Assembly: GCF_020740795.1 (NCBI RefSeq)
Contig: NC_067285.1
Location: forward strand, 20,728,241 to 20,792,240
Source: Apus apus
Lineage: Eukaryota > Chordata > Aves > Apodiformes > Apodidae
Direction: 5' to 3'
Length of the DNA stretch: 64,000 nucleotides
The translations under genes were made by a program, and so were the position numbers. Under the pieces are notes generated by a model that did no database searches, was not told the DNA's origin, and worked only from the letters and a program-made list of their open reading frames with translations. Below, piece after piece: positions 13,210-22,621 of this stretch; within the stretch, counting starts at the first letter, position 1; each line of letters starts with the position of its first letter.

Positions 13210-13227
13210 AATAAATGGGCAAATAAA
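13210..13227 (+). terminator. TM9SF3: Paired poly(A) signals
   Basis: Two AATAAA hexamers lie 12 nt apart (13210-13215 and 13222-13227), followed by GTCATGTCTTTC. A further AATAAA is at 13390-13395. All are candidates for alternative ends of the TM9SF3 transcript. Confidence 0.45.
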
Positions 13228-14506
13228 GGTCATGTCTTTCTAAGATGACTGTTAATTATGCACTATATTTAGCTAGAAATGTCCTGAATATGCTTGTGAC
13301 AGATTTGAGATCCAGTCAGCTTGATTTATTTTAAGGGGTTTTTGAGGCATCTGCCATATAGGGATGTTTTAATCAGTGTGGCTGTCTGAAATAAAGCACC
13401 TGCCATGGAGAAGGCAACTACCTGAATTTCAAAAATGAACAAAGTATTTGTATTGATTAGAGCTGAATTGTTTCTCTACAAAAGATATTGATAATGCAGA
13501 AACCACAATAATAAACAACCGTGCTTTGGCAGGGTCAGGTTGCAGGCTGGGGAAACTGAACTGATACGTAGGTAATAGTGAGAAGCAAGGCATCCTGCTA
13601 TATATGGCTTCTGAAAAAATTTGAGCTTTCAGCTCTGATTTCCCTGGCAAATTTTAACCAATGTATCAGGAAAGAATTAAGTTTTGCTCCAAGTCTGTAG
13701 CTGAACACTCTGCTGTTTAACAGAAGGTAATTTTTTTACAGTTTTTTTAACTACAGGCTGATTTTAAGATGAGCTTATAAACTGGTCAACAGTTAGTTTT
13801 TCTTTGTTGCAAAACATGGAGACTTTAATCAAAGAATGGGTTTTTACTAGTTCTTGCTAGTGCATACAGCTGTGGGAAGCCCTCTTTTCATCCATGTTCT
13901 TCTAAATCTGAAGTGAGGAGCCATTATCCACACAATAAATACAATAAGTACCCTGCCACGATGAAAGTTTTTTTAAAGGGAATATTTTGATAATGGGTCT
14001 GTTTCTCTATTTAGAGCACTGCTATGTGATAAGTCTATCAGAAATGTCACTAAACTATTTGTGAATTTCATTTAATCACCTTTTAATGCCACAGAATGGT
14101 GGGCCTGCCTACTTGCTTTCTCTGTCCCCTGGCATTATTAGCTTTTGCATATCCAGATAGGATTGTATAACTTTTAAAGTGACTTTGAAAAGATACTGCA
14201 CAGGCATCGCTTTTGTTTCTGCAAGCACATTCCTCTGGAGAAGTATTGTGTTTTAAGTAATTGACATTTTTATACTTCTACCCTAGCACATTGGTAAGCT
14301 GAGGATTTGCTTTGGTTTTCCCCCTTCCTTTTGGTTTCTGAAGGAGTGCAAAATGTGACCAGTTTTCCACAATTTGTCTTCATGGTTGCTGTTTGAGGCA
14401 AGGCTATTTATTTGCCCCTCTGTGGATATAGTTTGAACCATTTTACTTAATAGAATTGGAAAGCTCTTTGCTTAGATGATGTCGTCCTTCCTCTTTTTAT
14501 GGAAGA

Positions 14507-14512
14507 AATAAA
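14507..14512 (+). terminator. TM9SF3: Distal poly(A) signal candidate
   Basis: AATAAA followed by a T-rich region (CTGTTTCTTAGGAGTTTCTG) about 35 nt downstream. It is one of the two most distal signals before the sequence loses its UTR-like run of hexamers. Confidence 0.4.
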
Positions 14513-14800
14513 GATCTTAGGGCAAACACTCCTCTTCCCATCACTGTTTCTTAGGAGTTTCTGCTTCTTGAAGTTTTTTGATAACTCTTCAGTTAGTCAC
14601 TCAGTGCTTTCTCCTCCCACTTCTGGTACAAAGGCCAGAAAACTGGGTAAATAGTTGTGTAGCAATAGCTGATCTTGATCAAATGCTTTAGATAAAAAAA
14701 ATTGTAAAGCTTTCAGTTGAGGAGGGGGCACATAGAAGGCACTCTGGTACTTGATGTATGAAAATTGGTGAACGCTGGATTGGAGATAATGGAGACTGCA

Positions 14801-14806
14801 AATAAA
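14801..14806 (+). terminator. TM9SF3: Most distal strong poly(A) signal; inferred TM9SF3 transcript end
   Basis: AATAAA followed within about 15-20 nt by CTCTTTTTTTTGATGTCTG, a strong U/GU-rich downstream element. This is the best-formed cleavage signal after the gene and fits the long UTR of the mammalian orthologue. Confidence 0.55.
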
Positions 14807-15500
14807 TGTTACGTTATGCTCTTTTTTTTGATGTCTGAATGTTTTGAAGCAACATGGTCTAATAATTCCTCTGCAGAATTACATTCCAAAGTTTATAAAG
14901 GGCACACAATTAAATTGTTTTCTGTATGATACTCTAGGTGTATTTCTTTAACAAGTTTCAGGTTAAAAACAGAACCAAAAAATGAACCCAAAACCCTAAT
15001 ACGGTTGAACTGGCTAAAAATCAATAGCACATCCTTACCACTATTACAGCTGCAGAGGTAACACAAATGAGAAAGTTACATTTTGCTCTGGCTTCAGCGT
15101 CACCAGCATCTAGCTGAATTTGCCCAATGGATATAGATACACAGATCCCTGAAGACAGCAAAATTGAATGGCTGTGAGAGCATCAGCAATTTCTTCACTG
15201 GAATGTGTCCGAAAAGCATAAGCTTAGGAAAAAAGAGTTTCTGCTCCATTCTGTGGGCAAGTAAACTGAATAGTTGGAGCTGCAGTTGAGGGGTCCTGTT
15301 CTCTTGAATTAATTCTTAACTGTGCAACTTGCTGTTAATTTTAAGATTCATTTGGCACTGTAGGTTGGCAAAGGTTTGCAGTTTTGGATCCCTTGGATCT
15401 TTTCCAGCTAAATGCACTTTGGTAGCAGGAGTCTTGCAATGGCTATTAGCAGTGCTGCTGTCTAAAACAAGCAGATTTATGGTTTGCATTCCTCAAGAGC

Positions 15501-15540
15501 TTTTTTTCTTTTTTCTTTTTCTTTTTTTTTTCCTTTTTTT
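15501..15540. repeat. T-rich tract
   Basis: Forty bases of T interrupted only by C. Low-complexity polypyrimidine DNA on the + strand. Confidence 0.95.
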
Positions 15541-16078
15541 GACAAAAGAGTTTTGGTACCATTTGTTTTCAAAAGGCAAAAGTAGAGAAATGAGCCTTGC
15601 AAAGGAATGTTTGTGTTTTGGTAAAAAGTTTTAGTGAGGAGATTCTCCTAATTTTCTGAGGAGATGTATGTGTGCAAGTTCTGTATGTAGCTCCTCAAAT
15701 CTTGCAGTTTTACCCAAGATGTGCTTTTTCAGTTGTGAGAAGGGGCTGTTACAGTAGTTTCTTCTATGACTAAGTGTCATTCTGAATTTTTTTCTTCAAT
15801 TTTTGTGTTACGGCTTTTGGAGGGGGGGGAAAGAAATTATGAATCTGGAAGGCTTTGTGCAGTTCCAGTAAACTCAAGTGGTTCTTGGAGAGAGTAATTT
15901 CGAAGGGCAGAAGCTCAATTGGGAAAAAGATAAGAAGTTGTTTTATCTGGTAGACTAATTATTCAAAAGGCAGGCCTCTGGAGACAAATTTGTTGTTATG
16001 GTATAATTTGCCTCCAGTCCTGTACCAGTTACAGTCATGGTTTTCATCAGTGTGTTTGCCAAGGTGCAAGGCTTTTGC

Positions 16079-16118
16079 AAAAAAAACCCAAACAAACAAA
16101 AAAAACCAAAACCCAAAG
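16079..16118. repeat. A/C low-complexity tract (AAAC-like)
   Basis: A run of A interrupted by single or paired C (CCCAAACAAACAAAAAAAAC), resembling a decayed (AAAC)n microsatellite. Confidence 0.85.
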
Positions 16119-19100
16119 ATCTGTCTTCCATGAGCAAGGGAGGTGATGTTAGTTACTACCAGCATTCTTGGCTTGTTCATAGGTTAGTTTTCATGCCGCC
16201 TCCTAGAACGCAATACAGAGCAAGATGCTGACTGGAGGTTCTACTGCGCTGAGGCTTCATTTCTTGTAATGACCAACTCCTAGGAACTTTGTGTTCTAGA
16301 CAGATCATCCTCAAGACCTCAGGCTTGGGACATTCCAAAACATAACTATACACATTTGTACTTTCCCTTCAGCTGGCATTGCATTCCAGAAAATAAATGC
16401 ATTTTTAGAATTAGGAGTTTCTGTGTGATAGATAAAGCAGCAGTTACCTTGACAGATTCCAATTCATCAAGGCAGAGACTGAAGCCCTATAAACTTGAAG
16501 CGCTGTGCTGGGTCTGGGCCAAAAGCTCCAGTCTCTAGAAGTTCTGTCGAACAAGCTGACCAGCTTAGAAAGACAACACTGCAGTTAGGCAGCACTGTGA
16601 ATGTTTTTTCCTGAAGGCTGTGCAGGGCAAGCTTTTACTTGGTTTCTGGAAGTTTAAAGAGATACAGTAACTAACTCTTTTTGAGAAGCTTCCGGACACA
16701 GCTCAGAACATCCTGCAATCCTGAACTCAGGGAAACTTGAGGCTGCTCATTCTCATTTTCCAAAGGTTTGTCTCAGAAATTTTAAAGTCATGTGGTGTAC
16801 TAAAGACTAGACAAGGCATGGAGGTTTTCTAGGCTGCTCCCTTTGAGTTAATTTTATGCCGTTTTATTTTATTTTTTAATTCTGAATCACCACAGTCTTG
16901 GTTTGGCTGTATTACTTTGCTGGGCTGTGAAAAATGGATTACATTATTATCTTAGCATGAGACTTTTCTTGCTTTGCTACAGAGGAGTAGCTGTAAGAGT
17001 GAGTATGAAATTTTCTCCTTATTTTGCTTCTAAGATCTGTCTAGGAGTTGCAGGTGAATTAATGAGCATTACCTACTGTTTGTTTTTAAAAGAGATCTGG
17101 TGGTTTTATAGACACCCATTTGCCTGCAAGAATTTGAGACTTTATTATAAAGAGTTGAAGACATGCTACTAGGTTACTCAAGTTTTGCATTTAGACAATT
17201 GCAAGATAATTTTTTATTAATTTGAATTGCTTAGCTGAAAATTGAATTTTGTTGAGAATTCTTTTTGTGTATATCTCACTACCAGAAGGTGATCAAGCCA
17301 CCCACCTTTGTCTGAAATGTACCACTTTTTTCTTAATAAGTGTAGCTAAATAGATCATGAAATAGGAAATCACTTTTCCTGGTCAGATGTGTGATTTGGA
17401 TGAAGATATACTATGGACTAATCTACATACAGAAATCTTCTGCAGAACTGCACTTGGGAAACTTCTCTAAGGAATTTTTCCATCAAGCAGCATCTCAACT
17501 TTTTTGACATAATCATTAAATTCTACCTGCTGATGTGAAACAGCCTGAACTCGGGGAGAATGTGCTACCAGCATCTGTGAAGGATGCCTGTGAGCAAACA
17601 GGTAAATGCAACTCTCCTATCTTAATGTCATAGCAGAGCCTTGGGGAAATGTTTTTACTTTCCCAAAGCTATCCCTTTGGGGGGGGAAGATTTTTTTCCT
17701 ATGGCAAAAAATACTTTGGAAAGACCAGTGGATTCACCTTTCAGAATTTTGAACTGACACATGCTTTTCCAAAGGTGTTCTCATGCCTTCCTGCTTACCC
17801 ATGCCACAGAGATCACTGAAACCACCATCTTTTCTCAGTGCTTTCCAAGCACAATTGAGTCCTGTATGAACCTTCAAAATGGATTTTTAAGCGAAGTAAT
17901 GAAACATCAGTTTGACATACTTCAGTTTGGGAAGCAGTGATCAAGCCAAAATTCATACATCCAGATAAGAGAGATTTCTCTCCCTGCCTCCCACAGCTTG
18001 TCTCTGACTACAGCTTAAACCACCCCAGAAGTAGCTTGTTTTTCTTCACACTGTTCATGGATTGCAGTAATGATGGGGAAATGTTTGGTGCTTTTTTTCT
18101 TATGGGAGGACTTAAAATCCTGCCTGCTGCTACTTCAGTGAACAAAAAGTTTTCCAACCATGGATTATTTACTCCTAGCTTCCTGAAGTGTCACTGCTTG
18201 TGTATAACAGGGTTGCATTGTTAAGTGTCTGTTGAGTTGTTAATGCATGGGTGAGTGTGAGAGTGCAGTGAGCTCTGTGCAGCAGATTTCAGAACCCCTG
18301 GAACACTTTAAAGCAAATATGTGTCAGCAGCTTTAAAGCTTATTTGGGTAGTGAATAATTTAACCTTACAAGAGGTATTTTCTGGGTGGCAATAAAAAAA
18401 AATAAAATAATAACCCACCCCCAGCCTACTGCAGGAGAGAATAAAATTGGTCGTGGAAGGAAGAGAGAGGAGAGATCAATATTCGTTTTGTCACCTGGAT
18501 TTGTCAATGGCAGCAGTGAAGCTGGTGAAGAAAGAATATGCTCAGAGAGGTCAACTCTATGAGTGATAAGGGGAGTTAAGAGCAATAGATGGCTGGATAA
18601 AACTAGATGAAGAAAGTGAACAGGCTTCTTCAGGACAGGAAGCCTGTAATGGTACTAACAGAGTAAATGAGCCTTTGCTAGAGTGTCACGAAGCAGAAGA
18701 TTTGACAGACCCAAGTGCTGGTAAGAGGGAAGAAGCAGGTCTTGTGGAAGAACTAACAACCTTGGGTGTGTGTGTTTTGGCCTCAGGACATTCTGTGTGC
18801 AGGGATATTCCATCAGTACTAAGTAGCTCCCACATGGCTTTGCTCATGGATGCTGTTCAGAAAGAGATGTGTACATTTTTGCTCAGCAAGGCTTGAAGTG
18901 ATGGTGGATTTTTGTCTGCATGTATTGGGCAGGAGGGATTCTGCAAAAGAAAAGGCTGCCTTTGATAATGATGAATACGGGTTGTTTTCAGATAGTTAAC
19001 TGTTGGTGTCACGAGTTGCACTGTGGATGTGAAACTTCACTGACTTTTACCAGCTCAGGTGAGAAAGGTACTTTCACGGGGCTTTTTATGATACTTACTT

Positions 19101-19814
19101 GTACTGATGTGGCACCTGCCAATCAAGATGACATGAACTGATCTTCTGAACACCAGGTAGCAGTCATTACTTGGTATGCACTGCATTGGCTGCCAGTTGC
19201 AAAATGTCATGATTGTTACTGAGAGCCATTTCCAGAAAGGTCGAGCAGCTCGTATTAGGGGCTTCCAGAGCCTTATGTCATGGGGAAACGTTTTTGTTTG
19301 TATGTTAATAATAGTACTAGACTCCTCAGAACTTGCGCATGAGCTCATTCTAATTGTACAATTAAGGATCCATGTTTTAGTTTGCTCCCTTCTTCCTTCA
19401 AAGCTGAAGGATGTCCTCTTGTATGTCCATCCATGTCTATAATAGAGATTTTGTATGCAGAAGTGGTTGGGGCTCCCCAACACAGGTTGACATCTTGGAA
19501 GGGGTTAACAAAGAGTTTCCATGTGGTCAAAAGACTTTGTTCATAGTGGGCGACAGCCCAGATCTTTACACTGCTGACAAGGGCAGTGCTTGCTCTGCTA
19601 ATTAATACTGATCAAGGAAGCTGTTGACCCACGCTTGCTTCCTGTACTTTTTGCCATGACTTTCTCTATGAAGTACAGAGAAAAGAGCACTTAGTGCTAC
19701 TATCTCATAAAAAATGGGAGTTGTTCTGAAGCATGGAGGTGTGAGCAGCCTTTCTTTCCTTTTACAATAACCATTAGCCTCTTTATCTGACAAAATCATA
19801 GAAAGCAGCAACCT

Positions 19815-19830
19815 AAAAAAAAAAAAAAAA
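19815..19830. repeat. A16 homopolymer
   Basis: Sixteen consecutive A in the intergenic region. No recognisable retrosequence body lies to its left that would make it a retroposon tail. Confidence 0.95.
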
Positions 19831-20878
19831 GTACTAGTTTTCAGGGTTGGTGTGTGTGGGAGCAGTATAAAACTCAGGAGATGGCTCTAGTTACCTTACT
19901 CAATTTATTCTGCTGGGTGTTTGTCTACACCCCTCCCCCTGGGTAGCTAAGTGGGCTGTGTCTCCTCAGCACTGTGTTACAGAAGATAGAAGGAGAACCT
20001 GACACTTGGGGTGGAAAGTGGGTAACTTGTGCCAGCTCCCCCTTCCTGTGGGAGGGAGTCTCCTCCATTCTCCCTCCCCAGGTGGATGTTTGTCTGTACC
20101 CAATGGGCTTTGCATTGTAGAAAACTCCAGAGCGTTTGATCAGCAGAGCTTTTGACCATGGTCTTCATGCCAGGGTTTGATGAAGCCTTTTTGGCCACCA
20201 TGAAGATTTGGAGAGGATATTAATTTCCTGACTTTATCTTTTCTGGGAAGTCAATATTAAATGGAGGGGTGTGGGGTGGAGGGGAAGCAGGAATGGTCTG
20301 CGGTAGCCTGCATTGCTGCTGAGGAGATGCCTGGATCATATTATGCCTTTTTATGCCCACATATCATTCATGTCTGTAGACTAGAAGTGACAGATTTATG
20401 GATAGCTGATTGCAAGCCATTGCCTGAGTGAAGGGAGGGTTTGGAGCTGGTGCTGTAACGGGAAACACTGCTCAAAGATCCTGCTGTGGGGGCTTAGAAG
20501 TATGCAGCTGAAGGAGTGAAGAGTTATGGAACGGGGAGATTGTGGTATGCACCTTCACCCCGAGAACCCGCACTGAGGTTGTATGCTTGCCAGCTCTTCT
20601 CTGCTCCCCGGTATGGTGTCTTTGCTAAATGCTGCGTCTGTTGAGCAGCAAGAGGATGGGTGAGTGAACCATAACAATTGCTGCAGCCTCAGTCTGTAAC
20701 ATCTTGTTGGGGCAGCAGCTGCCCTTTGCAGTGCTGAATTTGTACAGAAGCACCTGGCTGGCCGTTGTGAGATGACTCTTTAGACTCCAGCATCCGATGA
20801 GGTGGCTGGGCTTTGGGCATCTGCTTTTTCCCTGTGGAGTTGCTGTAAATAGCAGAGGCATCCCACCTAAGTGGATTA

Positions 20879-21570
20879 CAGAATCAGAGAATCTTAGGGG
20901 TTGGAAGGGACCTCAAAAGACCATCTAGTCCAACCCCCCTGCCAGAGCAGGGTCACCTAGAGTACATCACACAGGAACGTGTCCAGGCAGGTTTTGAATG
21001 TCTCCAGCGAAGGAGACTCCACAACCTCTCTGGGCAGCCTGTTCCAGTGCTCTGTCACTCTCACAGGAAAGAAGTTTTTTCTGATGTTTACGTGGAGCCT
21101 CCTATGTTCCAGTTTGCACCCATTGCCCCTTGTCCTATCACTGGACATCACTGAAAGAAGCCTGGCTCTGTCCTTCTGACACTTGCACTTAACGTATTTG
21201 CAGACATTGATGAGGTCGCCCCTCAGTCTCCTCTTCTCCAAGCTAAAGAGACCCAGCTCCCTCAGCCTTTCCTCATAAGGGAGATGTTCCACTCCCTTCA
21301 TCATCATTGTGGCTCTGCGCTGGACTCTTCCAAGTTCCCTGTCCTTCTTGAACTGAGGGGCCCAGAACTGGACACAATATTCAGATGTGGCCTCACCAAT
21401 GCACAATAGAGGGGGAGGAGAACCTCTCTTGACCTACTAACCACACCCTTTCTAATACACCCCAGGATGCCATTGGCCTTCTTGGCTACAAGGGCACATT
21501 GCTGGCTCATGGTCATCCTCCTGTCCACCAGGACCCCCAGGTCCCTTTCTCCTACACTGCTCTCCAGATT
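20879..21570 (-). repeat. CR1 LINE fragment, reverse, with decayed reverse-transcriptase C-terminus
   Basis: The left edge is the reversed CR1 3' end (cagaatcagagaatctt, ggttggaagggacctc, catctagtccaacccccc). The minus strand of 20957-21406 is still open for 149 codons and reads as the end of CR1 ORF2: [20 protein letters not shown], then [18 protein letters not shown] and [19 protein letters not shown] second frame at 21304-21528 continues the upstream part ([20 protein letters not shown]), so there is at least one frameshift between them. The element is 5'-truncated and lacks the polymerase core, so it cannot move by itself. It lies about 1 kb upstream of the TLL2 CpG island. Confidence 0.95.
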
Positions 21571-21770
21571 ACCTCCATCACAAGCCAGCAGCCCTAAAAT
21601 ACGATGCTTTCCAATGTGTTACCTCATCCTCTGACTGTTAAAGATGTCAGTGATACTGTACAGCCTCTGGCAGCTGGGGTCCCCCAGCTCAGGCACCATG
21701 ATGTGGGTTTTGATGCAGCTGAGCATCTCACACACAATCCATCTGCCTCATTTCCCAGGCCTTGCTATAT

Positions 21771-21930
21771 CATAGAATTGGATTGGTTGGAAAAGACCTT
21801 TAAGATCATCGAGTTTAACCGTTAACCTAACGCTGCCAAGTTCACTGCCAAGACAACCCTCTCCCTCAGCACCATGTCTACAAGTCTTTTAAATACCTCC
21901 AGGGATGGTGACTCAACCACTTCCCAAATT
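21771..21930 (-). repeat. CR1 LINE 3' fragment, different subfamily, reverse
   Basis: It starts 'catagaattg', 'ggttggaaaagacctttaag' and 'atcatcgagtttaaccgtta', followed by 'acctccagggatggtgactc'. This is the 3' end of a CR1-Y-like subfamily with the ORF2 tail ([20 protein letters not shown] on the minus strand). The right edge is approximate because the match fades near 21930. Confidence 0.9.
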
Positions 21931-22179
21931 TCCAGTAAAACATCCCCGTTGCCCCTGAAAGCTGCTGTAACCCACTTAAAAAGTGGGTGAGAGGGATGGA
22001 TGCACACCTGGACATTTTGTCCCATCTATCTTAATTTCTCCCATTAAGTTTAGGCGTTTTTTTTCCTTGCTCCGCAGTTTCTCCCAGCAATGGATGAGCT
22101 TATTTCTGTTTGGCTGCCCCTGGAGTGATGATTAATTCAAGGGGAAATAACAATAATAGTAGTAACATTAATCAATTTC

Positions 22180-22184
22180 ATTGG
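22180..22184 (-). promoter_or_regulatory. Inverted CCAAT box upstream of TLL2
   Basis: ATTGG (CCAAT on the minus strand) lies 287 bp before the TLL2 ATG, at the left shoulder of the CpG island. The motif is short, so its function is inferred from position only. Confidence 0.25.
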
Positions 22185-22314
22185 TTTTGTTTGTTTTACT
22201 ATCATAATCAGAGCTTTTGCAGCCCAAGTGTGGCAAGAGGGAGAGGAACTGGGTTCTCTGCCCCCGGCGGACCCCGCAGGCCTGGCCAGAGGAGGGGGGC
22301 TGCGGGGTCTGCCA

Positions 22315-22324
22315 GGGGCGGGGC
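22315..22324 (+). promoter_or_regulatory. GC box (Sp1-type) in TLL2 promoter
   Basis: GGGGCGGGGC matches the Sp/KLF GC-box consensus and lies about 150 bp before the start codon. A second GGCGGG is at 22331-22336. The transcription start is probably close by but cannot be placed from sequence. Confidence 0.55.
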
Positions 22325-22470
22325 AGAAGAGGCGGGCGCGGACTTGACTGGCTGTCCTTGCCTTGAGTGACAGCGGCTCTTCCCCCCGAGTCGCCTCCCG
22401 CGGCGGCCGGGGCCACCGGCGCTGAGCTGTGCCCGCAAGACCGGGCAGCCGTACCGGCCTCTCCGCCGCT

Positions 22471-22621
22471 ATGGGCCGCGGGTCCGTCCCGCTCCGCCGT
22501 TTGCTGCTCTCGCTGCTGCTTCTACCGGCCGCCGGGACCGGCGGAGGAGCGGCCGCCTTAACGGGGGGGGAACCGGAGACGGTGGAGGAGCTGATGGAGT
22601 ACCGCGACCCTTGCAAAGCTG
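22471..22621 (+). CDS. TLL2: TLL2 exon 1 coding part (signal peptide)
   Basis: The ATG at 22471 is the first in frame after an in-frame TGA at 22423-22425. It has a strong context (G at -3, G at +4). The product starts [20 protein letters not shown], a basic n-region and leucine core typical of a signal peptide. A short acidic stretch follows and then MEYRDPCKA. It ends after one base of an Ala codon, with donor GTAGGG at 22622. The N-terminal region before DPCKA diverges from human, as expected for this variable segment. Confidence 0.92.

Larger units (their letters stand above)
11657..14830 (+). other. TM9SF3: TM9SF3 3' untranslated region (end inferred)
   Basis: Continuous sequence after the TAA, without a splice donor needed to explain it, AT-rich and carrying at least eight AATAAA hexamers. 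The mammalian gene has a 3' UTR of several kilobases, so an end just after the AATAAA at 14801 (about 3.2 kb of UTR) is reasonable. Shorter forms from the earlier signals are likely. The true cleavage sites cannot be seen directly. Confidence 0.65.
14831..20878. other. Intergenic region between TM9SF3 and TLL2 (left part)
   Basis: AT-rich sequence with T-rich and A-rich tracts and no recognised coding exon. The longest frames (15329-15634 on +, 19055-19483 on -) show no family motifs. The latter overlaps a + strand frame over the same bases, as expected of chance. No tRNA or CR1 was seen. Confidence 0.7.

Noticed and set aside
19055..19483. 142-codon minus-strand frame between the genes
   Set aside because: A plus-strand frame of 88 codons overlaps it and neither resembles a known protein. 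No promoter or splice structure was seen.
22429..22470. Upstream extension of the TLL2 frame
   Set aside because: It would need a GTG start. An in-frame TGA lies just before it and the ATG at 22471 has a strong context and begins a good signal peptide.
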